64,000 bases of DNA from contig NZ_QCXX01000002.1 in the NCBI RefSeq assembly GCF_003071065.1, forward strand, positions 310,001 through 374,000, in the 5' to 3' direction. Below, one piece after another: positions 8,650-16,878 of the stretch. Origin of the DNA: Sphingobacterium athyrii. GTDB taxonomy: Bacteria > Bacteroidota > Bacteroidia > Sphingobacteriales > Sphingobacteriaceae. A program made the translations under genes and the position numbers. How positions within the stretch are numbered: the stretch's first letter is position 1; the number at the start of each line of letters is the position of its first letter. The notes under the pieces are model-generated. The model ran no database searches and was not told where the DNA came from. It saw nothing but the letters and a program-made list of their open reading frames with translations.

Positions 8650-9207
8650 GTGTACGATCCGGATGATCCAATGTTCAAAAGCTTTTTTAAAGCTGAGTAG
8701 AAAATCTTTTGTTCTCTGGAGTTCGATTTTTCCATTTTCACCGATACAGTCTTTTATATTTCCGAGATAGGCTTCCGGCTGCTGCATGGGATAAATATTA
8801 ACAAATACCAGTGACTGCCGGATATGATGATTTGCTCCGAACGCCCCGTAAGCTCCCGTTGAAGAGGAGATAATAGCGCCGGGTTTGCCGTCCCATTTAT
8901 TTTTACCATAAGGCCGGGATCCGACATCTATGGCGTTTTTTAAGACGGCGGGGACGGAGCGATTATATTCAGGTGTTATGAAAAGAACTGCATCAAGTGC
9001 AGCGATTTCTTTTCGAAAGCGGACATAACTTTCAGGTGGGTTGCCTTCATCATCAAAATCCTGATTATATAAGGGGAGATCCCCAATTTCGATCACGCGA
9101 TAGTTAAACTTATTGGCCGGTTGTTCACAGATAAACGCTGCTATTTTTTTATTATAGGATTGTTTCCTTAAGCTGCCGACGATGATTCCAATGTTGTAAG
9201 TATTCAT
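8632..9207 (-). CDS. NADPH-dependent FMN reductase family protein
   Basis: This is a second FMN_red-type flavodoxin-fold oxidoreductase (191 residues). GIIVGSLRKQSYNKKIA near the N terminus binds the flavin phosphate, FITPEYNRSVPAVLKNAID is the hallmark flavin segment and GAYGAFGANHHIR follows. It probably reduces FMN or quinones with NADPH (ChrR/YieF-like). It is only distantly similar to the copy at 5034-5597, so this is not a recent duplication. Its stop codon lies within the terminator palindrome. Confidence 0.9.
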   Translation of the reverse strand: MNTYNIGIIVGSLRKQSYNKKIAAFICEQPANKFNYRVIEIGDLPLYNQDFDDEGNPPESYVRFRKEIAALDAVLFITPEYNRSVPAVLKNAIDVGSRPYGKNKWDGKPGAIISSSTGAYGAFGANHHIRQSLVFVNIYPMQQPEAYLGNIKDCIGENGKIELQRTKDFLLSFKKAFEHWIIRIVHTKGQD

Positions 9208-9423
9208 TCCAAAGTCCAGATAATGTATGAAAAGTATTATTGGTTGAACAATTCTTATCCCAAAAAGTTTCCCTGTAAAATAAGATGAAGTTAAAACTAA
9301 GCTGTTTATGCTGAATAGGTTAAGTTTTTGTTAACAAAAATTAACATTTATCTTTTAATCTTTTGCATACAGTTTGTGTCGTAATGTAAAGAAGAAATTA
9401 CAAAACTAAGGGAGGAGCTACTT

Positions 9424-9939
9424 ATGAAAAAATTGTTGTACACCGCTGTTATTGTTGCAGGACTTTTCGTGACAGGGAAGGCCGATGCACAGGTCAGCAT
9501 TAGCGTAAATATCGGAAGTCAGCCAAGCTGGGGACCGGTAGGTTATGATTATGCCCGTTATTATTATATTCCTGAATATAATATGTATTATGATGTGCCT
9601 GCAAGATGTTACGTTTATTACGATAATGGTGGCTGGATACGAAGAGCAAGCTTGCCGAGAAGATATCGACATTATGATTTTTACAGAGCACATAAAGTTG
9701 TGATCAATGATCGTAATCCTTGGCGTCATCATGACCGTTATAGAAGTAGATACGGTCACTCACGTGGTAGACAGGTGTCTATCCGTGATAGTCATCATAG
9801 ACACGGCAGCTATTCTTTTGCAAGCGAGCGTAGGGTCAGCCGTAATCATTCTTGGAAAGAAAACCGAAGAGATCATGATAGAGGTAGAGGGCATGGACGT
9901 GGACACGATCACGGGCATGGAGGAAGGCACAGAGATTAG
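9424..9939 (+). CDS. Secreted Tyr-rich, His/Arg-rich protein of unknown function
   Basis: This 171-residue protein starts with a clear signal peptide (cleavage after about ADA in KADAQVS). The first half is tyrosine-rich (YARYYYIPEYNMYYDVP, about residues 41-60). The C-terminal third is low-complexity His, Arg, Gly and Asp ending in RGHDHGHGGRHRD. It has an unusually strong Shine-Dalgarno (GGAGGAG, 9411-9417) 6 bp before ATG. The His-rich tail could bind metal, but no function is recognised. It is followed by a good terminator, so it is probably monocistronic. Confidence 0.8.
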   Translation: MKKLLYTAVIVAGLFVTGKADAQVSISVNIGSQPSWGPVGYDYARYYYIPEYNMYYDVPARCYVYYDNGGWIRRASLPRRYRHYDFYRAHKVVINDRNPWRHHDRYRSRYGHSRGRQVSIRDSHHRHGSYSFASERRVSRNHSWKENRRDHDRGRGHGRGHDHGHGGRHRD

Positions 9940-9984
9940 TTGGATGAAGAAAGTGCCCATTTTGAGTATCTTAATCGTTTAATA

Positions 9985-10019
9985 AGAAAGGGCCTACCTT
10001 GTGGTAGGTTCTTTTTTTT
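9985..10019 (+). terminator. Intrinsic terminator after the His-rich secreted protein gene
   Basis: CCTACC (9993-9998) pairs with GGTAGG (10003-10008) across a 4-nt loop. Flanking G-T and A-T pairs extend the stem, and a run of eight T residues follows (10012-10019). Confidence 0.85.
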
Positions 10020-10140
10020 GTTATTATTTTGATAAAACATGGCATTCGCTCAGCTCCGCGTGCCTTCGCCTATGCTAAAATTTTATAATGTTATGTTCAA
10101 TAAAATATAATGTGGAGAATAAATTGAAAGATATAACACG

Positions 10141-10168
10141 TTGATTCATGAAAATAATCTTAATTTTG
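10141..10168 (+). promoter_or_regulatory. Bacteroidota promoter before the deacetylase lipoprotein gene
   Basis: TTG (10141-10143), a 17-bp spacer and TAATTTTG (10161-10168) match the -33/-7 pattern. The leader to the ATG at 10252 would be about 80 nt. The interval 9940-10251 otherwise holds the terminator at 9985-10019 and a short GC-richer patch at about 10038-10078. Confidence 0.6.
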
Positions 10169-10251
10169 CGACACGAACATGCTAAGCAACTTTTAAAAGG
10201 GCGGATTTTGCATGTTTGAGGTAGCATGTGACCTGTAAGTTAATTTTTGTG

Positions 10252-11178
10252 ATGGGAAAAATATTTAAATCAAGCCTCGTATGGATGAGCTTGGGAATGA
10301 CCGCTTTGGGACTAGTGTCTTGTAATCAAAATAGCGGTAAAAAAGAAGAGAAAAATGTTTCTGTTGATTCTGTACAACAAAAGAACGATAGTCTGGTTGT
10401 CGTGCAGAATTCCATTACGAAAGTGGATTCATTACGTAAAGATTCTATTACCAAAATGGAGGAAAATACCTCTTATACTGGCGTTAAGGATACTACGGTT
10501 CTACTCACGGACTCGATTTCACCGCGTTACGTTTACCTTACTTTTGATGACGGTCCCCTTAATGGTAGCCAATATTTGGATTCTATCGCTACAGCTAAGG
10601 GCATTAAAATCAATGCGTTTTTGATTGGAGCTCATGACAAAATGAGTAAAAAACTGCATGGTTTTACGGAGCGTTATAAAAATAATCCGTTGGTCGATTG
10701 CTATAATCATAGTTACTGGCATGCACATGATAAGTATACTACATTTTACTCAAATCCACAGACGGCATTTGAAGATTTCGAATTGGCAGAACAGTCTCTG
10801 GGTTTGCAACATAAAATCGTTAGACTTCCGGGGCGAAATATCTGGTATGTGGGTGACCGTAAAAAGGTTGATCTAAAAAGCGGTGCTTCTACTGCCGAGC
10901 TTTTACATCAAAATGGTTATAAAGTTATGGGCTGGGACTGTGAATGGAAAATTAATGGGGTGACCGGTAAACCAGATTTAACGGTCAATCAGCTGTATAC
11001 ACAGATGAAAAACTTACTTCGGAAAGGTACGTCTTATACAAAAAATAATGTGGTACTTTTGACGCACGATAATATGTACCAAACAAAAAAGGGACAAAAA
11101 TTATTGTCAGATTTGATTGACAGCTTAAAACAGCATCCAAACTATCGTTTTGAGTTTATGCGTAATTATCCAAAATAG
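10252..11178 (+). CDS. Polysaccharide deacetylase family lipoprotein
   Basis: This is an about 308-residue predicted lipoprotein. The start at 10252 (MGKIFKSS) gives a lipobox, GLVSC, with the lipidated Cys near residue 25. A polar Ser/Lys/Asp-rich linker follows. The NodB-like domain carries YLTFDDGP (catalytic Asp and metal Asp), the NHSYWHAHD metal motif (HxxxH-like) and RLPGRNIW. It would deacetylate a cell-envelope polysaccharide or peptidoglycan at the membrane surface. An upstream in-frame ATG at 10228 would spoil the signal sequence. It stands alone, between a promoter and a bidirectional terminator. Confidence 0.88.
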   Translation: MGKIFKSSLVWMSLGMTALGLVSCNQNSGKKEEKNVSVDSVQQKNDSLVVVQNSITKVDSLRKDSITKMEENTSYTGVKDTTVLLTDSISPRYVYLTFDDGPLNGSQYLDSIATAKGIKINAFLIGAHDKMSKKLHGFTERYKNNPLVDCYNHSYWHAHDKYTTFYSNPQTAFEDFELAEQSLGLQHKIVRLPGRNIWYVGDRKKVDLKSGASTAELLHQNGYKVMGWDCEWKINGVTGKPDLTVNQLYTQMKNLLRKGTSYTKNNVVLLTHDNMYQTKKGQKLLSDLIDSLKQHPNYRFEFMRNYPK

Positions 11179-11200
11179 GGCATTTGTGCTATTTATTATT

Positions 11201-11247
11201 ATTTAGCCCCAAACTAATCGTCTTTCGAAACTAGTTTGGGGCTAAAT
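11201..11247. terminator. Bidirectional terminator
   Basis: A 16-bp perfect stem (11201-11216 with 11232-11247) has AT-rich ends on both sides. It lies between the stops of the convergent deacetylase (11178) and PhnA (11272) genes and can serve both. Confidence 0.88.
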
Positions 11248-11271
11248 TTATAAGTGGAAGGCTGTTTTTTC

Positions 11272-11853
11272 TTAATTTTGTTTGCGCAGGTATTTTGTCA
11301 ATATGACGATGGTCTGGCCTTCTATTTTTCCTTCGATCTGCTCAATATTATCAGCTACTAGACGGATATTTTTAACCACGGTACCTAAGGTTGCCTTGAG
11401 TGAAGAACCTTTTACATCCAGTGTTTTTGTCAATACAACGGTATCGCCTTCCAATAGTCTTTGACCAATACTATCTTCATGAAAGGAAACATAACCATCG
11501 TTTTCATGATCACCGGTTTTCTTTGCTTCCGTTAACGTTTCATCATCAAGATAAAGGATATCGAGTGCTTCGGAAGCCCAGCCTTCATTTTTCAGACGGC
11601 TTAACATACGCCAGCAGACAATTTGTATGGCAGGTATTTCTGACCACATGGCGTTAGGCAAGAATTTCCAGTCTTCTGGATTTAATTGCTCCGTTTTGTT
11701 GAGCTGATTGGCCAGGGTTGCTGAAATCAGTAGGGTGTTATCCAAAGTAGAACTGGTTTCCGGTGGTAAAATATAGGTTACTACATCCGTTTCAGCGCCT
11801 GTTAGCTCACATTTCCCTCCAGCCCGCGCGAGTAATTGTTCTTCTAATTTCAT
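11272..11853 (-). CDS. PhnA/YjdM family protein
   Basis: This 193-residue protein matches the PhnA family: an N-terminal LEEQLLARAGGKCELTG segment related to the CELCG zinc-ribbon end, and a C-terminal PhnA domain with DGYVSFHEDSIGQRLLEGDTVV-type sequence (split about residues 120-185). Despite the name, the family has no proven role in alkylphosphonate use. The second ribbon Cys is Thr here, so zinc binding at that site is doubtful. The start at 11853 is chosen because the longer frame upstream is hydrophobic and AT-rich, unlike the family. It diverges from the YpfJ-like gene. Confidence 0.85.
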   Translation of the reverse strand: MKLEEQLLARAGGKCELTGAETDVVTYILPPETSSTLDNTLLISATLANQLNKTEQLNPEDWKFLPNAMWSEIPAIQIVCWRMLSRLKNEGWASEALDILYLDDETLTEAKKTGDHENDGYVSFHEDSIGQRLLEGDTVVLTKTLDVKGSSLKATLGTVVKNIRLVADNIEQIEGKIEGQTIVILTKYLRKQN

Positions 11854-12023
11854 ATCTGTTTCTATAAAAGCCCAAAAATAAGAATATAAATTGTAGTAAG
11901 TTCTAACTGTTAAAATAAAGCTGGTTTTTTGCAAAAAAAATAAGGACATACCGCTATATTGGTATTGAATTTGTACACTAACGAGATTGGAAAAGATTAT
12001 TAACTGAAATAAGAATATAGCAT

Positions 12024-12893
12024 ATGAAATGGCAAGGAGGTAAACAAAGTGGCAATTTTGAGGATCGTAGGGGGATGTCTGGGGGTGGAAAGATTGCATT
12101 GGGAGGTATTGGGGGGATCATCGTATTGGTCATTGGTTTTCTGATGGGGGGAGATCCCATGCAGTTGTTGCAGCAGGCGCAAAATATGGGTACACAGACG
12201 GAGCAGTCCGGACAGCCGCGCGAACTAAATCCTGAAGAAAAGAGACTGACAGAGTTTTCCTTGACCGTACTTCAGAGTACAGAGGATGTCTGGGCTAAAT
12301 TATTTAAGGAACAAATGCAGCAAAATTATACGCCCACTACCTTGGTTTTTTACGATGGTGGTACACAAACAGATGGTTGTGGAATGGGACAGGCTTCATA
12401 TGGGCCGTTTTATTGCCCCGGAGATCAGAAAATCTATCTGGACCTGACTTTTAACCGTGAACTTTCTGATAAGTTCGGGGCGAAGGGCGAATTTGCCATG
12501 GCCTATGTGATTGCGCATGAAGTCGGGCATCATATTCAGCAACTGGTGGGATTGTTACCTAAAACGAATCAAGCCCGGGGTAAACTCAGTGAGAGTGAAA
12601 ATAACAAGATATCGGTTATGACAGAACTTCAAGCCGATTTCTATGCCGGAGTGTGGGCACATTATCTCAATGAATATACGGATATAAAAATAGATTATAA
12701 CGATATTATGGATGGGATGAAAGCGGCAGAGGCAGTAGGTGATGATAAGTTACAGACAGCCGCACAGGGGTATGCCGTGCCAGAGTCTTTTACCCATGGA
12801 ACCTCAGCACAACGTATGGCCTGGTTTAAGAAAGGATATGACTCTGGCGATATGCGTGCTGGAAATACATTTGAAGATCCAAGCCTGAGATAA
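12024..12893 (+). CDS. YpfJ-type neutral zinc metallopeptidase, membrane anchored
   Basis: This 289-residue protein of the YpfJ/KPN_02809 family has a Gly-rich N-terminal region with one membrane segment (about residues 24-42) and a zinc-binding HEVGHH at 165-170. Upstream are the family features DGCGMGQASYGPFYCPGD and a downstream TELQADFYAGVWAHY containing the third ligand region. Members are presumed envelope peptidases, and the substrate is unknown. It ends at a clear terminator shared with a convergent gene. Confidence 0.92.
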   Translation: MKWQGGKQSGNFEDRRGMSGGGKIALGGIGGIIVLVIGFLMGGDPMQLLQQAQNMGTQTEQSGQPRELNPEEKRLTEFSLTVLQSTEDVWAKLFKEQMQQNYTPTTLVFYDGGTQTDGCGMGQASYGPFYCPGDQKIYLDLTFNRELSDKFGAKGEFAMAYVIAHEVGHHIQQLVGLLPKTNQARGKLSESENNKISVMTELQADFYAGVWAHYLNEYTDIKIDYNDIMDGMKAAEAVGDDKLQTAAQGYAVPESFTHGTSAQRMAWFKKGYDSGDMRAGNTFEDPSLR

Positions 12894-12952
12894 TAAAGAA
12901 CAGGTTGCCGGATAGTTGTATCTATAAATAAGAGAAGCATTATATTGAACTG

Positions 12953-12989
12953 CACCCTACAAGTTGGACAAAACTTGTAGGGTGTTTTT
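12953..12989 (+). terminator. Intrinsic terminator after the YpfJ-like gene
   Basis: A perfect 13-bp stem (12953-12965 with 12972-12984), a 6-nt loop and T5 at 12985-12989. It abuts the stop of the convergent LuxE-like gene at 12988. Confidence 0.9.
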
Positions 12990-13968
12990 ATTGAACTAAT
13001 AAATTGCAGCCCCGAATATCGCTTTGGTCAAAGCGGCCCAATATCTCAAATGAGCCATCTTGATACACTTTTCCTAAATCCTGCGTTGCAATAAATGAGC
13101 AGGAATACCGATTGGCCAGGTCGATGACATTAATGCCGCCTGTGCTATCGGAGGAGATTAAACTCAGTGGATCATTTGTATCACGTATTAGTACTTTCAT
13201 CCATTTAGGTAGGAGGAAAATTCCCTGACCCGAAGAGTAGCCCTGTGACAGCAATTCGGTCATGCCATATTCTGAGTGGATCCCGCTGACCTTGAAGGCA
13301 TCTTCGAGGAGCTGGTGGATCTCCTGTTTGACCATTTCTTTACGTTTACCTTTCATTCCGCCAGTTTCCATGATAATGAGCTCCGGAAAGTCAAAGGCAT
13401 ATTGCTCAATAAAATCAAGCAGGGCATAGGTAACGCCGAAAAGGATGGTTTTGGTTCCGTTATCTTTTAATTGGACAAGTGTATCATATAGTTCCTGATG
13501 ATTGTAGAGGAAATAATTGCTCTGCACTTGTTTACTTTGTTTCATCAAGTCATCGATCATATAGATCAAGGAGGAACCACTTCTTTCCAGATAGGACGGC
13601 AGCAGGGCTAAAATAGCGATATCTGTAGTTGGACCGTAAAAATCTTCAAATATACGGCGAAAAGTACGCTCATAGATGGATACATCAGCAACAAGATGCT
13701 TAGAAGTGACCATGCCCGTTGTCCCTGAACTTGAAAATACAATTTGAGGGGTCATTCCGGCAGCCAGTACTTTTTGTGTTTTAAAAAATTCGATTGGGAG
13801 GAAGGGGATGTCCGTATAATGCTGGACTTGATTTTTTTCTTTGCCTATTAGCGAAACATAGTCGCGGTAGACCTGACAATGCTGCAGCTGGAAGTGATAA
13901 GTTTCTAAACAATGTTGATTAAAATCGTCTTCCGTTTGAATTTCAAGAAAATCCGTCCAATTCGTCAT
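12988..13968 (-). CDS. LuxE-like acyl-protein synthetase/acyl transferase
   Basis: This 326-residue protein resembles the LuxE/ANL adenylating family. FSSSGTTGMVTSKH (about residues 80-93) is the phosphate-binding loop, and HSEYGMTELLSQGYS is the acyl-adenylate motif. LuxE activates fatty acid as acyl-AMP, but related Bacteroidota proteins without other lux genes have unknown substrates. No luciferase or reductase genes are nearby, so bioluminescence is not implied. It may act on an acyl or sugar-linked substrate. It lies upstream of the terminator hairpin of fabG and is probably a separate unit. Confidence 0.75.
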   Translation of the reverse strand: MTNWTDFLEIQTEDDFNQHCLETYHFQLQHCQVYRDYVSLIGKEKNQVQHYTDIPFLPIEFFKTQKVLAAGMTPQIVFSSSGTTGMVTSKHLVADVSIYERTFRRIFEDFYGPTTDIAILALLPSYLERSGSSLIYMIDDLMKQSKQVQSNYFLYNHQELYDTLVQLKDNGTKTILFGVTYALLDFIEQYAFDFPELIIMETGGMKGKRKEMVKQEIHQLLEDAFKVSGIHSEYGMTELLSQGYSSGQGIFLLPKWMKVLIRDTNDPLSLISSDSTGGINVIDLANRYSCSFIATQDLGKVYQDGSFEILGRFDQSDIRGCNLLVQ

Positions 13969-14047
13969 AGCATTTAAATTTGTTGGACAAAATTAGCTAA
14001 AATTTAGAAATATTGAGTAGCAAAGCCGGAGCCGGCAGTAGGAATAA

Positions 14048-14092
14048 CATAAAAGCGCCTGCTGCTGAATTTCAGCAGCAGGCGCTTTTATG
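14048..14092 (-). terminator. Long hairpin downstream of fabG
   Basis: Two perfectly complementary 22-bp arms (14048-14069 and 14071-14092) flank a single base. Their ends are AT-rich (CATAAAAG outward), and the hairpin lies 15 bp past the fabG stop. It is the strongest hairpin in this part of the window and could stop transcription from either side. Confidence 0.85.
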
Positions 14093-14106
14093 TCGAAAGC
14101 TATATG

Positions 14107-14850
14107 TTACAGCATACCACCGTCAACAGGAAGAACCTGTCCAGTGACATATGCCGATAAATCAGATGCAAGGTATAGGCATGCATTGGCAACATCTTCT
14201 GGAGATCCGGCGCGTTTCAATGGAATTCCGGCTTCCCATGTTGCGATCACTTTAGGGTCTAATATATCTGTCATTTCCGTACGGATAAATCCTGGAGCAA
14301 CCACGTTCGCGCGAATATTGCGAGAACCTAATTCTTTCGCAATGGATTTGGTGAATCCTATAATACCTGCTTTGGAAGCGGCATAATTTGATTGACCAGC
14401 ATTTCCCTGAACGCCAACAACGGAAGACATATTGATGAAAGAGCCTTTACGGTTTTTCATCATTATTTTTGAGGCCGCTTTTGTTACATTAAATACGGAT
14501 TTCAAGTTAACGTTCAATACATCGTCCCAGTTTTCTTCTGTCATACGCATCAGCAGACCATCCTTTGTGATGCCGGCATTATTGACTACGATATCCAGGC
14601 TTCCGAAATCTGCAACGATCGCATTGACCAGTTGTTCTGCTTCTTCAAATTTTGAAGCATCAGAACGGTAGCCGATTACTTTTGTTCCGTAGGCTTGAAG
14701 CTCTTTTTCCAGCGCTTGTCCCTTTTCTACAGACGAAAGGTAAGTGAAAGCGACATTGGCACCGTGTTGTGAAAACACTTCGGCAATTTTTCTTCCAATT
14801 CCTTTTGATGCTCCAGTTACCAAAGCAATTTTTCCTTCAAGTAGTTTCAT
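14107..14850 (-). CDS. fabG: 3-oxoacyl-[ACP] reductase FabG
   Basis: This 247-residue short-chain dehydrogenase reduces 3-oxoacyl-ACP with NADPH in fatty acid elongation. The cofactor loop VTGASKGIG is near residue 12, VNNAGITKDGLLMRM follows, and the catalytic Ser-Tyr-Lys lie in NMSSVVGVQGNAGQ and SNYAASKAG. The C-terminal PVDGGML end is typical. I chose the ATG at 14850 (MKLLEGK) because the upstream extension has no family similarity. It is probably the housekeeping copy, since the pigment locus carries its own at 38594-39325. Confidence 0.92.
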   Translation of the reverse strand: MKLLEGKIALVTGASKGIGRKIAEVFSQHGANVAFTYLSSVEKGQALEKELQAYGTKVIGYRSDASKFEEAEQLVNAIVADFGSLDIVVNNAGITKDGLLMRMTEENWDDVLNVNLKSVFNVTKAASKIMMKNRKGSFINMSSVVGVQGNAGQSNYAASKAGIIGFTKSIAKELGSRNIRANVVAPGFIRTEMTDILDPKVIATWEAGIPLKRAGSPEDVANACLYLASDLSAYVTGQVLPVDGGML

Positions 14851-14944
14851 ATAAGAGTGTAATGTTATTCGTTGATGTTTTTGCAAAAATGTTAAAACTA
14901 TATTATAACACAAAATCTTTCGATAAATAAGGATTTAAAACGCG

Positions 14945-15048
14945 CCAAGTGTTGGTGTGATTTGTGGCTATTCATGGCCGGCAGAATAGGCGATATCATG
15001 TGTATGGTGTTCGGAAACCTGAAAAGTGGAATTTTGCCAACACTTAGG
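14945..15048. repeat. Long-range inverted repeat in the fabG-mqo intergenic region
   Basis: AAGTGTTGG (14947-14955) is complementary to CCAACACTT (15037-15045). An outer CC/GG pair extends it past one bulged base. The enclosed 80 nt is GC-richer than its surroundings. The 315-bp interval 14851-15165 otherwise holds the mqo promoter. This could be a structured leader or small RNA, or chance. Confidence 0.3.
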
Positions 15049-15116
15049 ATTATTTTAATAAATCAATGGTATTTTTGAATAAGTGTTCCTAAAAAGTACA
15101 GTTTTTTGACAAAAGA

Positions 15117-15149
15117 CTTGGGCGTTTACCAAAAACTATATTAAATTTG
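15117..15149 (+). promoter_or_regulatory. Promoter of mqo
   Basis: CTTG (15117-15120), a 21-bp spacer and TAAATTTG (15142-15149) fit the Bacteroidota -33/-7 pattern. The predicted transcript start is roughly 10 bp before the ATG at 15166. Confidence 0.6.
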
Positions 15150-15165
15150 CATCAATCACAAAAAC

Positions 15166-16665
15166 ATGAGCAAAAAATCAAATAAAGAAGTTGACGTTGT
15201 TCTAATCGGCGCCGGTATTATGAGTGCTACTTTGGGTACGCTAATCAATGAATTAAGCCCAGACGTTAATATTGAAATTCTTGAGCGTTTGGATGTTGTG
15301 GCGGCTGAGAGCTCTGACGCTTGGAATAATGCTGGCACAGGCCACTCGGCCTTGTGCGAATTGAATTATACACCGGAACAAAAAGATGGTTCGGTAAAAG
15401 TTGATAAAGCTGTTAAAATTGCGGAGCAATTTGAAGTATCGAAGCAGTTTTGGTCGTACCTGGTTGATAAAGGCATTATTGCCCAACCGGAGAATTTTAT
15501 CCGCAGCATTCCACACATGAGTGCGGTTTTTGGTGAAAAAGATGTGAAATTCCTGAAGACAAGATGGGAGACGATGAATACCCAAACTTTGTTCAAGGGC
15601 ATGGAATATACCGAAGATGCAGAACTCTTGAAATCATGGATTCCTTTGATGATGGAAGGACGGGATGCAAGCGAGAAAATTGCTGCTACCAAGATGGATT
15701 TAGGTACTGACGTGAATTTCGGTTCATTGACACGTGATTTGATTAACAACCTTGCAAACAAAGAGAATATCTCAATTTCCTTAAACCATGAAGTTGTGGA
15801 CATCGACCGTGAGGATGATGGCCGTTGGGAAATCGAAGTGAAAGATCTAAAAACAGGGGTGAAGAGAGAGCTAAAAGCGAAGTTTGTTTTTATAGGCGCT
15901 GGAGGTCACTCATTGTTATTGCTTGAAAAATCCGGTATTCCAGAAGCAAAAGGTTATGGTGGATTCCCTGTAGGGGGCCAATGGTTGAGATGCGTAAACG
16001 AGGAAATTATCAATACGCATCACGCTAAAGTCTATGGTAAAGCATCTGTTGGTGCTCCACCGATGTCTGTACCACACTTGGATACCCGTTATATCGATGG
16101 TAAACAAGCCTTACTTTTCGGTCCTTACGCTGGTTTCTCAACCAAATTTTTGAAACAGGGTTCTTATTTTGATTTGCCGGCATCAATCAAATTATCCAAT
16201 ATCCGTCCGATGTTATCCGCAGGACTTGATAATTTGCCATTGACCAAGTATCTCATTACAGAGGTTATGAAATCTCCTAAAGATAAATTGGAGTCGCTGA
16301 AACAATTTATGCCAACCGCTAAATTAGAAGATTGGGTTATTGAAAAAGCTGGCCAGCGTGTACAGGTGATTAAAAAGGATGAGAAAAAAGGAGGGATTTT
16401 AGAGTTTGGTACTGAAGTGGTATCGAGTGCAGATGGTTCTATCGCTGCCTTATTGGGCGCGTCGCCGGGTGCATCTACTTCGGTGGCGATCATGATCAGT
16501 CTCTTGAAGAAATGTTTCCCTGAGCGTGCTAAATCTGATGAATACCGCAAGAAATTACGCGAGATGATTCCTTCACACGGTAAGTCATTAAATGATGATG
16601 CTGAGCTTTGTCGTGAAACTCGTATCCGTACGCATAAAGCATTGAAATTAATTGCTATAGATTAA
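15166..16665 (+). CDS. mqo: Malate:quinone oxidoreductase
   Basis: This 499-residue FAD-dependent peripheral membrane enzyme oxidises malate to oxaloacetate and passes electrons to the quinone pool, bypassing NAD-dependent malate dehydrogenase. The FAD-binding loop is VLIGAGIMSATLGTLI near the N terminus. NNAGTGHSALCELNYTP and the C-terminal LLGASPGASTSVAIM are conserved Mqo segments. Length is normal. The start is favoured by the promoter placed just upstream. The TPP riboswitch begins about 20 bp after the stop, so the next gene pair is a separately controlled unit. Confidence 0.96.
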   Translation: MSKKSNKEVDVVLIGAGIMSATLGTLINELSPDVNIEILERLDVVAAESSDAWNNAGTGHSALCELNYTPEQKDGSVKVDKAVKIAEQFEVSKQFWSYLVDKGIIAQPENFIRSIPHMSAVFGEKDVKFLKTRWETMNTQTLFKGMEYTEDAELLKSWIPLMMEGRDASEKIAATKMDLGTDVNFGSLTRDLINNLANKENISISLNHEVVDIDREDDGRWEIEVKDLKTGVKRELKAKFVFIGAGGHSLLLLEKSGIPEAKGYGGFPVGGQWLRCVNEEIINTHHAKVYGKASVGAPPMSVPHLDTRYIDGKQALLFGPYAGFSTKFLKQGSYFDLPASIKLSNIRPMLSAGLDNLPLTKYLITEVMKSPKDKLESLKQFMPTAKLEDWVIEKAGQRVQVIKKDEKKGGILEFGTEVVSSADGSIAALLGASPGASTSVAIMISLLKKCFPERAKSDEYRKKLREMIPSHGKSLNDDAELCRETRIRTHKALKLIAID

Positions 16666-16683
16666 TTTCAATAAACAATATAC

Positions 16684-16805
16684 TTATGGGGTGCTCGGAA
16701 ATGACAATGTCATCCGGGCTGAGATTATACCCAATAAAAGCGATTGTACGGCCTTGTACAATCGCTTTTATATACCTGATCCGGGTAATGCTGGCGTAGG
16801 GATTT
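16684..16805 (+). promoter_or_regulatory. TPP (thiamine pyrophosphate) riboswitch
   Basis: The conserved TPP aptamer parts are all present: GGGGTGCTC at 16688, CTGAGATTATACCC (16719-16732) for the pyrimidine-sensing side, and ACCTGATCCGGGTAATGCTGGCGTAGGGA (16774-16802) for the pyrophosphate side. The variable P3a arm is enlarged to a 15-bp perfect stem (16735-16749 with 16756-16770) with a 6-nt loop. It precedes a PnuT-like transporter gene, which fits repression by TPP. Confidence 0.95.
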
Positions 16806-16841
16806 TAATTTCAATAAAAACATCCGTTTTTCCGCTCATAA

Positions 16842-16872
16842 GTTTATTATGTAATTACACAAAATAATAAAC
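16842..16872 (+). promoter_or_regulatory. Candidate riboswitch expression platform
   Basis: GTTTATTAT (16842-16850) pairs with ATAATAAAC (16864-16872). The hairpin ends 6 bp before the ATG at 16879, so it could mask the translation start. No T-run terminator was seen between aptamer and gene, which favours translational control. Confidence 0.4.
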
Positions 16873-16878
16873 AATTGA

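Noticed and set aside
9418..9982. Several overlapping frames around the His-rich gene
   Set aside because: They are mirror or shifted frames of repetitive His, Asp and Tyr codons, not separate genes. Only the frame at 9424-9939 has a signal peptide and a strong Shine-Dalgarno.
12988..13968. Bioluminescence gene luxE
   Set aside because: The protein matches the adenylating LuxE-like fold, but no luxA, luxB, luxC or luxD genes are nearby.
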